The notes under the pieces are model-generated. The model saw only the letters and a program-made list of their open reading frames with translations, had not been told where the DNA came from and did not search any database. Position numbers and translations under genes: made by a program. From the NCBI GenBank assembly GCA_018907035.1, contig JACCIC010000005.1, positions 1-64,000 on the forward strand: 64,000 bases of DNA, written 5' to 3'. This DNA comes from Sycobia sp. Sy_11. Lineage: Eukaryota; Arthropoda; Insecta; Hymenoptera; Epichrysomallidae. The first letter of the stretch is position 1; each line of letters starts with the position of its first letter. Positions 1-8,967 of this stretch are shown one piece after another.

Positions 1-11
1 ATCCGGAACTA

Positions 12-662
12 TTGCGAGGTGATGCACAATTATGGCATAGAAATTATGCCTCAAATTTTAAAACGTTCTCGGAATTAGAAGAAGGGTTGAGAAAATTCTA
101 CTTGTCACCTAGCGAACGTCGAAATCTTGATCGACAGATCCATAATCGTGTACAAGAACCTAATGAAGACATCCGTGCATTCGATAATTCATTAATTACA
201 CTAATGAGACGTCGAGGAGGTTTTTCGGAGGAACAGAAAACCGAAACAATGTACTACAATATGCTCGCTGAATATAGATTACATATTCGTCGTGATGACG
301 TCAAAACAACGTCAGATATCGTTCAACAAGTAGAAGAGTATCTGGAAACCAAAAAACAGTGTGAGAGACAGAAAATTACGAAAAATCACACCTCCACACC
401 AGAATATAAAACAAGAAAACCGGAGATCCGAGTAAATAATTTTAACAATAAAATTGCTTCAGTATACGACCGAACTAAGTGTTGCTGGAAGTGCAAACAA
501 ACGGGCCACGATCGTTTTAAGTGCACAAACCAGCAAAAGATCTTTTGTTCATATTGTGGTCGTGATAATGTATACACTCGTGATTGCAAGTGCCACCCGT
601 CGGGAAACGCCAGGAGGGCCGAGCCCACACCGAACCTAGCTCGGCCCAACAACAACAATTAG
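12..662 (+). CDS. Gag polyprotein, C-terminal part (Ty3/Gypsy)
   Basis: This is the nucleocapsid end of a Gag protein that packages element RNA in virus-like particles. Residues 1-130 are helical and charged, like a capsid C-terminal region. Two zinc knuckles follow: a CCHC motif CWKCKQTGHDRFKC near residue 158, and a second Cys cluster CSYCGRDNVYTRDC near 180. The reading frame is open from the window edge, so the true start is upstream. The last 79 bases overlap the protease ORF in the -1 frame, as expected if Gag-Pol is made by -1 frameshifting. Basic residues are frequent around the knuckles, consistent with RNA binding. Confidence 0.85.
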   Translation: MRGDAQLWHRNYASNFKTFSELEEGLRKFYLSPSERRNLDRQIHNRVQEPNEDIRAFDNSLITLMRRRGGFSEEQKTETMYYNMLAEYRLHIRRDDVKTTSDIVQQVEEYLETKKQCERQKITKNHTSTPEYKTRKPEIRVNNFNNKIASVYDRTKCCWKCKQTGHDRFKCTNQQKIFCSYCGRDNVYTRDCKCHPSGNARRAEPTPNLARPNNNN

Positions 663-973
663 AAATAGAAACTGACAACAGACATTTTGTAAGAGTAATG
701 ATTGGCGATTACGAAGTGTCAGCCCTTTTGGATACGGGATCTGTAAGTTCCTATGTGAGTGAACAATTGAGTGAAATCTGTATGAAATTCGGATGGCATA
801 CTGAGCCAAGTAATCGAATTGCAGTCTTGGCAAATGGCTCAGAAATAAGCCTTGGAAGAAATATTTATGGACCAATATATGTACAAGGAAAAAGATTCCA
901 ACAAAAATTTTTAGTAATGAATGGATTGAGCCATCCTATGCTCTTAGGTATGGATACTCTAAAAAAAACTTGA
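584..973 (+). CDS. Retroelement aspartic protease (Ty3/Gypsy Pol N-terminus)
   Basis: A retropepsin cleaves the Gag-Pol polyprotein. The catalytic triad is visible as LLDTGS at residues 49-53, followed by the typical hydrophobic core and a closing LLGMD motif near residue 120. It lies in the -1 frame relative to gag and overlaps it by 79 bp, so it is probably expressed by frameshift rather than from its own ATG. It ends with TGA immediately after an eight-A run at 961-968. With one A fewer, this frame would run into the RT frame. The break is therefore either a recent single-base insertion or a consensus error. Confidence 0.85.
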   Translation: MQVPPVGKRQEGRAHTEPSSAQQQQLEIETDNRHFVRVMIGDYEVSALLDTGSVSSYVSEQLSEICMKFGWHTEPSNRIAVLANGSEISLGRNIYGPIYVQGKRFQQKFLVMNGLSHPMLLGMDTLKKT

Positions 974-1118
974 AATCCGTATAATATTAAACAACTGTGA
1001 AATAAATAAATCAGTAAATAATCAAATACATCAGGTATGTACAATTGATACACCTTACGGACTACAGAATTTAAATCCCACCGAACGTCAGAGATTAGAA
1101 AAATTTTTAAAAACAGAG

Positions 1119-3323
1119 ATGGATAAATTTAACTTTATCAAAGGTCCTACTCCGCTCCTGCAACACGAAATCGTCGTGGAAGAAAAAACACCTATTAAAC
1201 AGAAATATCGGCCAAGAAATCCGGCCATGCAAGAAATTATCAATCAGGAAGTTGATAAAATGCTAAACGAAAACGTAATTCAACCGTCAAACAGTCCGTG
1301 GAGTTCACCAGTCGTTATTGTAAAAAAGAAGGACGGAAAAGCACGATTCTGTGTGGACTTCAGAAAAGTAAATAAAGTTACAAAGAAAGACGCTTATCCT
1401 CTTCCACAAATTAATGCGACACTAGACAAGCTAAGAGGAGCCCGATATCTATCCACATTAGATTTGAAAAATGGATATTGGCAAGTAGCTCTAACACCGG
1501 AAAGCCGTCCTGTCACTGCCTTCACCGTCGCCGGAAAAGGCCTATATGAATTCAATGTAATGCCGTTTGGCTTACACTCAGCACCGGCTACCTTCCAACG
1601 ACTCTTAGACAGAGTGATTACTCCAGAAATGGCTCCGTATGCTTTCGCATATCTAGACGACATCGTAGTAGTCTCGTCTACGTTTGAGGAACATCTACAA
1701 AAATTAAAAGAAGTTTTCAACCGATTAAGAATAGCGAAATTAAAACCTAATCCGGATAAATGCCATTTCGCCCGCTCAAGTCTAAAATATTTAGGACATA
1801 TTGTAGACAAAAACGGTCTACAAACCGATCCGGAAAAGGTGGCTGCTGTACTAAATTTAGCACCACCGAAAAACATGAAAGAAATTCAGCGATTTATGGG
1901 TCTAATATCATGGTACAGACGATTTCTTAAAGATATCTCGAATGTTGCCGCACCACTACATCGACTTACTAGAAAAAAAGCTAAGTGGACCTGGGGAGAA
2001 ACCGAGCAAGATGCATTTGACAAAATCAAGCAGCTTCTCACAAACGCACCCATCCTTTCCTGTCCAGACTGGAGCCGTCCGTTTATCCTGCAAACGGATG
2101 CCAGTAAAGAAGGATTGGGAGCTGCGCTTACTCAAGCATATGAGAACAACGAACGAGTCATCGCCTTTGCAAGTCGAACACTCTCCCCAGCCGAAAAAAA
2201 CTATTCCGCCACTGAGCTAGAATGTCTAGCAATTAAATGGGGTGAGAAATCCGAGCAACATAGAGTACTAAACGAAGTACATAACGATCCTACTGCCGGT
2301 CATCTAGGAATTTCGAAAACTCTGGTGAAGATATCCAAAAGTTATTACTGGCCTGGAATGCTCCGGATGACTACAAACTATGTAAGAAACTGCGAGAATT
2401 GTCATCAATTTAAATCTCAACAACAATCACCGGCTGGAAAATTGCATGCGACGTTAGTCGAACAGCCTTGGGATATCGTGGCCGTTGATCTTATAGGACC
2501 ACTCCCAAGATCGTCAAGATTGAACACCTGGCTGTTAGTCATGCAGGATAAATTAACAAAGTGGGTAGAATTAAAACCCTTACGAAAAGCGACTGCCGAA
2601 GCTATAACGCTGGCAGTTAAACAGCAAGTCATTCTACGTTTTGGATGCCCGAAAATTATAATTTCCGATAATGGACGACAATTCGTGTCAAAAGAATTTA
2701 CGGAAATGCTATCAAAATCTGGAATAACTCATAGAAAAACACCACCGTATACGCCGCAGTGTAATCCAGTAGAGCGAGCAAATAAAGTAATAAAAACCAT
2801 GATTTCTCAATACATAGAGAAAAATCATCGAACATGGGATTGCTATTTACTCGAACTACAATTCGCATATAATACCGCTACATCCGAAACAACGGGATTT
2901 ACACCCGCTTACATAAATTTTGGAAGAGAATTAAGAGCACCCGGGTCTCTTGTCCAAAAATTTGGTCAAACTTGTAATATTACAGCCGAGAATCGGATAA
3001 AAAAAATACAAGAGACAATAGAACTTGTACAAAGTCAATTAGCTCGGAGCTTCCAAAAACAAAAACATTACTATGATCAAAACCGTCGAAAATGGAACCC
3101 GGAAATCGGCGATTATGTATATAAACGTTCACACGAATTATCTAATAAATTAGACGCGTTTAACGCAAAATTAGCTCCAAAATATCTGGGTCCGTATACT
3201 ATTTTCAGGAAGGTATCGCCAGTTATATACGACCTGAAAGATAATAAAGGTCAAATTATTAAACATATTCATATCAAGGATCTTCGTAAAAGATATAACA
3301 ATCTAGATAAGATACCACCGTGA
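1119..3323 (+). CDS. Pol: RT, truncated RNase H and integrase (Ty3/Gypsy)
   Basis: The frame is open from about 970; the first ATG is 1119. Reverse transcriptase occupies roughly residues 15-260, with the catalytic YLDD box at 178-181. RNase H begins at about 320 (QTDASKEGLG, the first catalytic Asp) but stops near residue 375 and joins directly to the integrase zinc domain. The second half of RNase H, including the TDH motif, and the tether are missing without loss of frame. Integrase has the HHCC finger (HNDPTAGH, then CENC) and a DDE core with Asp at about 457 and 517 and Glu at about 552, 34 residues after the second Asp. A basic C-terminal domain follows. Polymerase and integrase look intact, RNase H does not. 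Confidence 0.9.
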   Translation: MDKFNFIKGPTPLLQHEIVVEEKTPIKQKYRPRNPAMQEIINQEVDKMLNENVIQPSNSPWSSPVVIVKKKDGKARFCVDFRKVNKVTKKDAYPLPQINATLDKLRGARYLSTLDLKNGYWQVALTPESRPVTAFTVAGKGLYEFNVMPFGLHSAPATFQRLLDRVITPEMAPYAFAYLDDIVVVSSTFEEHLQKLKEVFNRLRIAKLKPNPDKCHFARSSLKYLGHIVDKNGLQTDPEKVAAVLNLAPPKNMKEIQRFMGLISWYRRFLKDISNVAAPLHRLTRKKAKWTWGETEQDAFDKIKQLLTNAPILSCPDWSRPFILQTDASKEGLGAALTQAYENNERVIAFASRTLSPAEKNYSATELECLAIKWGEKSEQHRVLNEVHNDPTAGHLGISKTLVKISKSYYWPGMLRMTTNYVRNCENCHQFKSQQQSPAGKLHATLVEQPWDIVAVDLIGPLPRSSRLNTWLLVMQDKLTKWVELKPLRKATAEAITLAVKQQVILRFGCPKIIISDNGRQFVSKEFTEMLSKSGITHRKTPPYTPQCNPVERANKVIKTMISQYIEKNHRTWDCYLLELQFAYNTATSETTGFTPAYINFGRELRAPGSLVQKFGQTCNITAENRIKKIQETIELVQSQLARSFQKQKHYYDQNRRKWNPEIGDYVYKRSHELSNKLDAFNAKLAPKYLGPYTIFRKVSPVIYDLKDNKGQIIKHIHIKDLRKRYNNLDKIPP

Positions 3324-3368
3324 ACTCACTATATAAGGGCCGACCAGAGGCCCAAGAGTATAGTCAAA

Positions 3369-3680
3369 ATGCAGCACCCCGTCGAACAAGAACTCTGCCG
3401 TCAATTCCTGGAACTCAGTGTTCCTATCAAGTGTTATGGACTGCCATTCCATGCACTAATTAACACTGGGACACTGATGACCACGGCGTCAGCAGAAATC
3501 GGCAGGATACTTGAGCGACGTGGTGCTCGGCGTGTATACGGGGAAGCGGTTCTCCATCTTAACCGGGACCCGTTATACACCATTGATCCTGTCAACATTG
3601 TGTCTACATATACGCTGGAGGTGGAATACACCTGCAAAGAGAAAACCAGAATGAGTAATTTCGCCATAGTCCCAGAATGA
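3369..3680 (+). CDS. Unidentified ORF downstream of pol, weakly retropepsin-like
   Basis: This 103-residue ORF follows the pol stop by 45 bases in the same reading frame, and the bases between are open. Residues 26-31 read ALINTG where a retropepsin would have a DTG loop. The flanking hydrophobic pattern and the ending NFAIVPE loosely resemble an aspartic protease half, with Asp replaced by Asn. I do not recognise it with certainty. It may be an accessory domain reached by TGA readthrough, a relic duplicate protease, or a chance ORF within LTR sequence, since a TATATAAG lies at 3330 just ahead of it. Confidence 0.35.
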   Translation: MQHPVEQELCRQFLELSVPIKCYGLPFHALINTGTLMTTASAEIGRILERRGARRVYGEAVLHLNRDPLYTIDPVNIVSTYTLEVEYTCKEKTRMSNFAIVPE

Positions 3681-4560
3681 CTCATGCACATCTGCAGAAA
3701 AGATTTGTGAAAAGTGGCGGGGGGGGCGAGGTAAAGAGTATTGAGAGGAAACGGCAACGGCAGTGAGACGACAGCGACGGAACGAAGAGGGGTGGTGTGT
3801 GCGTACCGTTGGTTGTTCGTATTAGTTTGTTCGTAAATGTATTTTATGTTCTTTTTACTATTTGAATACACTTTTCCATTTTGTTATATATGGATTAAAG
3901 CTTCTGTTCTATATTTTTCACCTTCTCCCTATTCGTCCTTTAAAATGAAGTTAATTATTAAATTAACAAGCCATTTCAATTCATGACAAAAATTAAATGT
4001 TTGAATTCACAGTTTCAGGTTCAGATAAACGGTGAAAAAGTTAAATTAATACAATTCTTCTAAAAGTGAAGCTCTTTACAGCAAATTATATGCAGACTAT
4101 TACACGATACATTGATTGTACTTTACACTTGACTATAAGACTTTTTTATGGTTTATTTTTATTTATTTGCCTAATTTGTACTTTTTTTAATTTAATTTTG
4201 AAAGAACTTAGAAATATTACCCAGGTATATTCGTACATTCGTATACTTTTTGTACTATGAGCTGGTCATATTTGTTAGTTATACTCTCCGTCGTTTCTAT
4301 TATATTTAAAGAGTGCTGCATATCTCGATCGCAGTACAGAAAAATAACAACTATTGGTCTTCCGTTTTCGTTCGACTTCGCCTCGTTTCCCTTCATTTGA
4401 CTTCCTTTTTCTCGTTCGCAGACGCTGATCCACTTCCCTGAGCCCTGATTGGCTCACAGACATGGGTCCGTACTGCATAAGCTATAAAAAATGGACCTAC
4501 AGGAATATTAATATTCACACATAACTTCTCTTTGTCGATACATTTCACTAATATGAGCAG
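3681..4560. other. Element 3' end and AT-rich intergenic DNA
   Basis: A G-run, a GC-rich stretch (3720-3830) and a TTTTGT-rich tail mark the probable 3' end of the Ty3/Gypsy copy. From about 3950 the DNA is ordinary AT-rich sequence. At 4330-4480 there is a pyrimidine-rich stretch with a short GAGCC/GGCTC inverted repeat around an ATTGG. I see no convincing gene. Confidence 0.4.
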
Positions 4561-4576
4561 TTATATCTGGGACACC

Positions 4577-4577
<1 letters not shown>

Positions 4578-4617
<40 letters not shown>
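4578..4617. repeat. (TA)n microsatellite
   Basis: This is a perfect TA tract. It directly follows GGGACACCGTA, which is the inverted form of the CAGGGTGTCC terminus seen at 5059 and 50455. Confidence 0.95.
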
Positions 4618-4620
<3 letters not shown>

Positions 4621-5021
4621 ACAAAAATATATATACTATGAGATTTACAAAAATTTTTAATGTTTTTAAATTTTTTGTACTTTCTCTGATCAGTTTCAAC
4701 AATTTTCGTTACTGTGTTTAATTTCCGGAATTTGCAATTTAAATTCCATTTTCACCAAAAGCCACTATCGTATTTTCAGAATGTGCATGCATAAATTTTC
4801 ATAACAATCGGTTATGGGCGCTTTTTAAAAGTTCATAATTTAATTTCACTTTGTATAACTATAAAGACCGAATTAATAGACGATATAATAAAAACGATTA
4901 TAACGACGCGGACAAATGATTAATTATCATAAGTAAGTATTCCTACAAAAAAAATTCAATTCAGTATCTTCTTATTTTACGAATTATACATTCGAGAACA
5001 GCAAGTTTTACATAAAAATAA

Positions 5022-5026
<5 letters not shown>

Positions 5027-5056
<30 letters not shown>
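5027..5056. repeat. (TA)n microsatellite
   Basis: This TA tract immediately precedes the CAGGGTGTCC terminus of the dispersed repeat that starts at 5059. Confidence 0.95.
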
Positions 5057-5058
<2 letters not shown>

Positions 5059-5061
<3 letters not shown>

Positions 5062-5382
5062 GGTGTCCAAAAAGTCCCGGAAGACCTTAATAATTTTCTA
5101 GGTAAAATGATTTTGGACAAGGTCAATCTAGGTAAATCTAGAGGTAACTTTTGTCAAGGAATTTGATAGTGACCTTGGGTTTGACTTTCAAGGTTATTTC
5201 AAAATCAACTTTGTTTTTCAAATGGAACCTCTATTTTTCAGAACGGAAATCGAAAGAGCAGTAAATATTACATCCAACATGTGCTCAAGTCATGGGTCAA
5301 GGATGACCTTGATGGTCCCACAAGGTCACTTAACCTCGAAAAAGGTCTGGAAATCTCTTGCATAAGAAATCCTCAATTTTTG
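5059..5382 (+). repeat. Dispersed repeat with CAGGGTGTCC terminus, copy 1
   Basis: It begins CACAGGGTGTCCAAAAAG, a Tc1/mariner-style terminus, directly after a TA tract, and contains several AAGGTCA words. About 320 bp match the reverse complement of 50131-50472, including the inner stretches around GATTTTGGACAAGGTCAA and CATGTGCTGAAGTCATGG (copy 2 spelling). No open transposase is present, so it is non-autonomous or a decayed fragment. Confidence 0.75.
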
Positions 5383-5520
5383 CCTCTCATTTGATTGCCT
5401 CTCACATTGATCATAAGCATTATGGACTGCAATTTTTTACTTTAATTGCTCAAATTGAACTCCATTTACTTCTTGACAGTGAGCTAACCGGTATGTATAT
5501 ATTTGGAATGTATATATATA

Positions 5521-5522
<2 letters not shown>

Positions 5523-5584
<62 letters not shown>
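5523..5584. repeat. (GT)n microsatellite
   Basis: This is an uninterrupted GT tract of about 62 bp. It produces open reading frames of Cys/Val on one strand and His/Thr on the other that are not genes. Confidence 0.98.
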
Positions 5585-5586
<2 letters not shown>

Positions 5587-6490
5587 TTGGAAATGATTCT
5601 GAATTCTTTCAAACGACTCAGTGAGATTTGTGCGCATGTTTTTGTATATGCGGCTAGTTTTGTGTAAGACATGTCAGAGCTGCGTGGACCCGTCTTAGTG
5701 AGTGGCGGATTAACTTTTCCCTCGAGTAGATCAGATATCTTTTACTAAAACTTTATATTTGTCATACCCTATCGATATGCAGAAATACTCTTTGCTATAT
5801 TTGTAGAGAAATTTCTTTGCTATTATATCATTTGAATACACTTCCAATTAGTTAATACCAAATGCGGATGTTGCCTTTCATTTAGTTTTTATCGAGAAAT
5901 GCTGTTTGCATAAAAAATATATAGAATAAAAAAGATATATTTTTATAAAATTTATAAATTTTATTAAAAATATTTTTTGATATATGAAGTAGTTTTTGAA
6001 ACAAATTTGCAAAACCAGCATTTTTATGGATTTTTTCTGATTTAATCTATGAAAATTCAAAATATGCACAAAGCCACTATGATATTCGCAATCAGGAATC
6101 TATAAAAATATATAAATATAGAAATTTTGAGCAAAAGCAAGTACAGCGATAGGTGCAACCTATAATTTACTCATTAGATTTCTAATGAAGAAATATAATG
6201 AGCCGGAGGATCGGACTCCTCTTCGTTTTGAAAAGATTGAACAATATTTCTCAAATCTCAGCAGAGCTATACTATATATATTCACATAATGGGCTAAGCT
6301 TCTATACAAGGGGTGACAAACGATACCGTAAACATTTTCTTGCTCGTCTCATTACCCTCATGCGTGAGACTCATCGTCGCTTAGAAACCCAAGCCTGTGC
6401 AACCTGGACCGCAAGGATTACTACATATATATATATAATTATACGAGCTCTACTTCTCAAAAATTATAAATAAGCTACGTCCCTGAAAAT
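5585..6490. other. AT-rich intergenic DNA, no supported gene
   Basis: I see no exon-like stretch. Open frames at 5878-6069 (-) and 6198-6473 (+) lack recognisable domains. The second is slightly GC-richer but ends in a short TA tract. Confidence 0.5.
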
Positions 6491-6491
6491 T

Positions 6492-6531
6492 CGGTAGTGC
6501 AGAACATTCTATTTAGTTCTGCAAACTACCG
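6492..6531. repeat. 40-nt imperfect hairpin
   Basis: CGGTAG pairs with CTACCG, and inside them GCAGAAC pairs with GTTCTGC around a ten-base loop. It lies about 380 bp upstream of the PRPF38A ATG. It is too short for a standard pre-miRNA and may be a transposon scar. Confidence 0.5.
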
Positions 6532-6910
6532 TTATTAATTTCTTTAGTAGTCGCTGCGATCGATCCGACTTCCTTCAGAGGTATCGAGCAATTTTAAATT
6601 GTGAAGCAAAACTTCACCAGCGAGACAATTGTCGTGTGGTGAATTTGAGAACTATAACTATGCAATTAAGTGCCTTACCTTCACGACTGGATGGAATTTC
6701 TATCATAATGTAGAGTACTATATGTTTCAAGTCCGTGGGGTAAGGTAGTCTAAGCGTGTGAGCAGATCGTGATGCAGATGTAACTAACCCATTAACTAAC
6801 CGTATAACCTAATGTAATTTCTTAAACTTTGTGAACCGTAACGTATCTTTACATTTTTTAAACATAAAAAAATATGAAAAATATATAAGTGATTTACGTT
6901 TGCCACAAAA

Positions 6911-8324
6911 ATGGCAAATCGTACAGTAAAGGATGCAAAATCTATCAGAGGTACGAATCCTCAGTACCTGGTAGAAAAAATTATCAGATCGAGAATTTAC
7001 GATAGTAAATATTGGAAAGAAGAATGTTTTGCTCTTACTGCTGAACTACTTGTTGATAAGGCAATGGAATTGAGGTATTTCTGTTAAACATTTAGTCATA
7101 AAAAGTATAAATATGTAGTATAAAAGGTTTCAACATTAGTTATCGTATCAAGCGGGAACGCCGATTGAGTCTACATTAACTCTTATCGCTATTCGTTAGT
7201 AAATTAAAAACTACAATAATTTAAGTTAGACAAAATATACGTTTTTATTTCTGGGTCTCATTTCTTTTTATTCTGTTAATGTTACATTATTGGATCAATT
7301 ATTTGATAAGTAATTAATTTATTTACATTGACAACATTCTTCTCTAAAATAAATTTTACATAACCATGAGCTGTGATTTAGTTTTATATTAATAAGATAT
7401 GAAATTGAACAAGAATTTAACTAATAATTCATGAGAAATAAGTTATATATAAAAATATGCCAAGAAAATTGTTATCTACCATAAGTTATATAAAGTTAAT
7501 TTATGAATATTTCTATTTAAACATATTTTCATGCACAATATTATATTTTTTCAGGTTCTTAGGTGGTGTTTTCGGTGGTAATATAAAACCTACACCTTTT
7601 TTATGTCTAGTACTAAAGATGTTGCAAATTCAACCAGAAAAAGATATTATTGTTGAATTTATAAAAAATGAAGAGTTTAAATATGTTAGAGTTCTTGGTG
7701 CTTTTTATATGCGTCTTACAGGTACTTCTTTAGACTGCTATCGATATCTAGAACCACTTTTAAATGATTATAGAAAGTTAAGACGACAAAATAGAGAAGG
7801 TCAATATGAGCTAGTTCATATGGATGAATTTATTGATGAATTATTAAGAGAGGAAAGAGCTTGTGACATTATTCTTCCTAGAATACAGAAAAGATATGTG
7901 CTTGAAGAAAATAATGAATTAGGTAACATAATATTTACATATACATGTAATTCTAGTTAAAAATCATTTTTACCTATTACATAATTTAATTGTTACAGAG
8001 GCTAAAGTTTCAGCTCTAGAAGATGATATAGATGATAATTTAGAAAGTTCTGAAGAAGAAGAAATTCCTATAATAACTGAAAGAAAAAGAGTGGATGAAT
8101 ATGATAGAGACAGAGATCGATATAGAGACCGTGATAAAAGGCATTCTCGAAATGATAAAAAGGATAGAGGTAGATCTAGAAGTAGGTCCAGATCCAGATC
8201 TAGAGATCGAGATAGGCGTGATAGGGATAAGAAAAGAGAAAAAGATCGATATAAAGATAGACGAGATAGAGACAGAGACAGAGATAGAGAGAGGAGAAGA
8301 GATAGAGATAGACCAAGACATTAA
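6911..8324 (+). CDS. PRPF38A: Pre-mRNA-processing factor 38A, three exons
   Basis: Exons are 6911-7074, 7555-7922 and 7999-8324; the introns are GT-AG and the phases agree, giving 285 residues. PRPF38A is a spliceosomal protein that joins the precatalytic B complex with the U4/U6.U5 tri-snRNP and is needed for activation. The N-terminal 180 residues are the conserved PRP38 domain (start MANRTVKDAKSIRGTNPQYL, then GGNIKPTPFLC and EFIKNEEFKYVR). An acidic linker with an ESSEEEE run follows, then a C-terminal tail of RD/RS/ER dipeptides from about residue 205, as in animal orthologues. The ATG is preceded by CCACAAAA, a reasonable insect context. The gene converges on MON1, about 640 bp separating the stop codons. 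Confidence 0.97.
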
Positions 8325-8655
8325 AGTATAATAATTAATTATAAAAGAATTACATTACTAAAGGAATGAATGTAAATCTATATAATTATCTAGATTTTGT
8401 TAAAAAAATATTTATTTACATCGATTCCTTTAGTTACTCTTCAAAATCATAAATGATAAATTTATAAATATACATAAAAGTATTACCTTATTACACAAGG
8501 TTTTGTATAAAATGAAGTATATTTTTAAACTTATTTATCCTATTTATATCATTATTAATAGATTTTTATAAAATGGAAATAATATACTTAGAAACATCTA
8601 AGTATTTTAAAAACTCACTTAATTGAAAATTTAATTAATACATACAACCTGGTTT

Positions 8656-8859
8656 TTATTTACAATAATAACAGTCATTGCACATCACTCTATAACAAAT
8701 TGATTCTCGAAAATCTGAAGCTATTATTCTCGTTTGTGTATTACATTTTGTACAACATATTTCTACAATTTTTTTAACATTATTAGAAATAGCGTTTCTA
8801 GAGAACAATATTTTATAAAAAATGCAATCTCCTTGAGTATATAAAATATCATCTTTATA
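8656..8859 (-). CDS. Stop-bounded ORF with CxxC...CxxC pattern, unidentified
   Basis: This 67-codon open stretch has no in-frame ATG near its 5' end. It encodes CTKC, then about 20 residues including TQTR, then CNDC and a final YYCK before TAA. The pattern is that of a small zinc ribbon. It lies in the region expected to be MON1 3' UTR, and its stop codon is embedded in an AATAAA (minus strand, 8655-8660). It could be the last exon of a separate gene, an alternative MON1 3' exon or a decayed insertion. I do not recognise the family. Confidence 0.3.
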   Translation of the reverse strand, partial: YKDDILYTQGDCIFYKILFSRNAISNNVKKIVEICCTKCNTQTRIIASDFRESICYRVMCNDCYYCK

Positions 8860-8967
8860 CTATTTATACTAATGAAGATGACAGAAAAAAAATACTTTTG
8901 CTTCAATTCTGTGAAATAATTAAAACGGTTGTTTTAATTATAACTAAATAGTATGTGAAATCAAAAT

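Larger units (their letters stand above)
1..3900 (+). mobile_element. Ty3/Gypsy LTR retrotransposon, 5'-truncated by window edge
   Basis: The order gag zinc knuckles, aspartic protease, reverse transcriptase, RNase H, integrase is that of Ty3/Gypsy, not Copia. The 5' LTR and gag start lie outside the window. The coding part is open except for a frame change at an A8 run (961-968) between protease and RT, and an internal deletion in RNase H. The 3' limit is uncertain. A TATATAAG box sits at 3330-3337, a G-rich polypurine-like run at 3709-3726 and an ATTAAA at 3894-3899, but the second LTR needed to fix the boundary is absent. The deletion should make the copy non-autonomous. Confidence 0.9.

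Noticed and set aside
5437..5672. His/Thr-rich and Val/Cys-rich frames
   Set aside because: They are produced by the (GT)n microsatellite.
8040..8321. Ser/Ile-rich minus-strand frame opposite PRPF38A
   Set aside because: It is the antisense shadow of the RD/RS-repeat exon.
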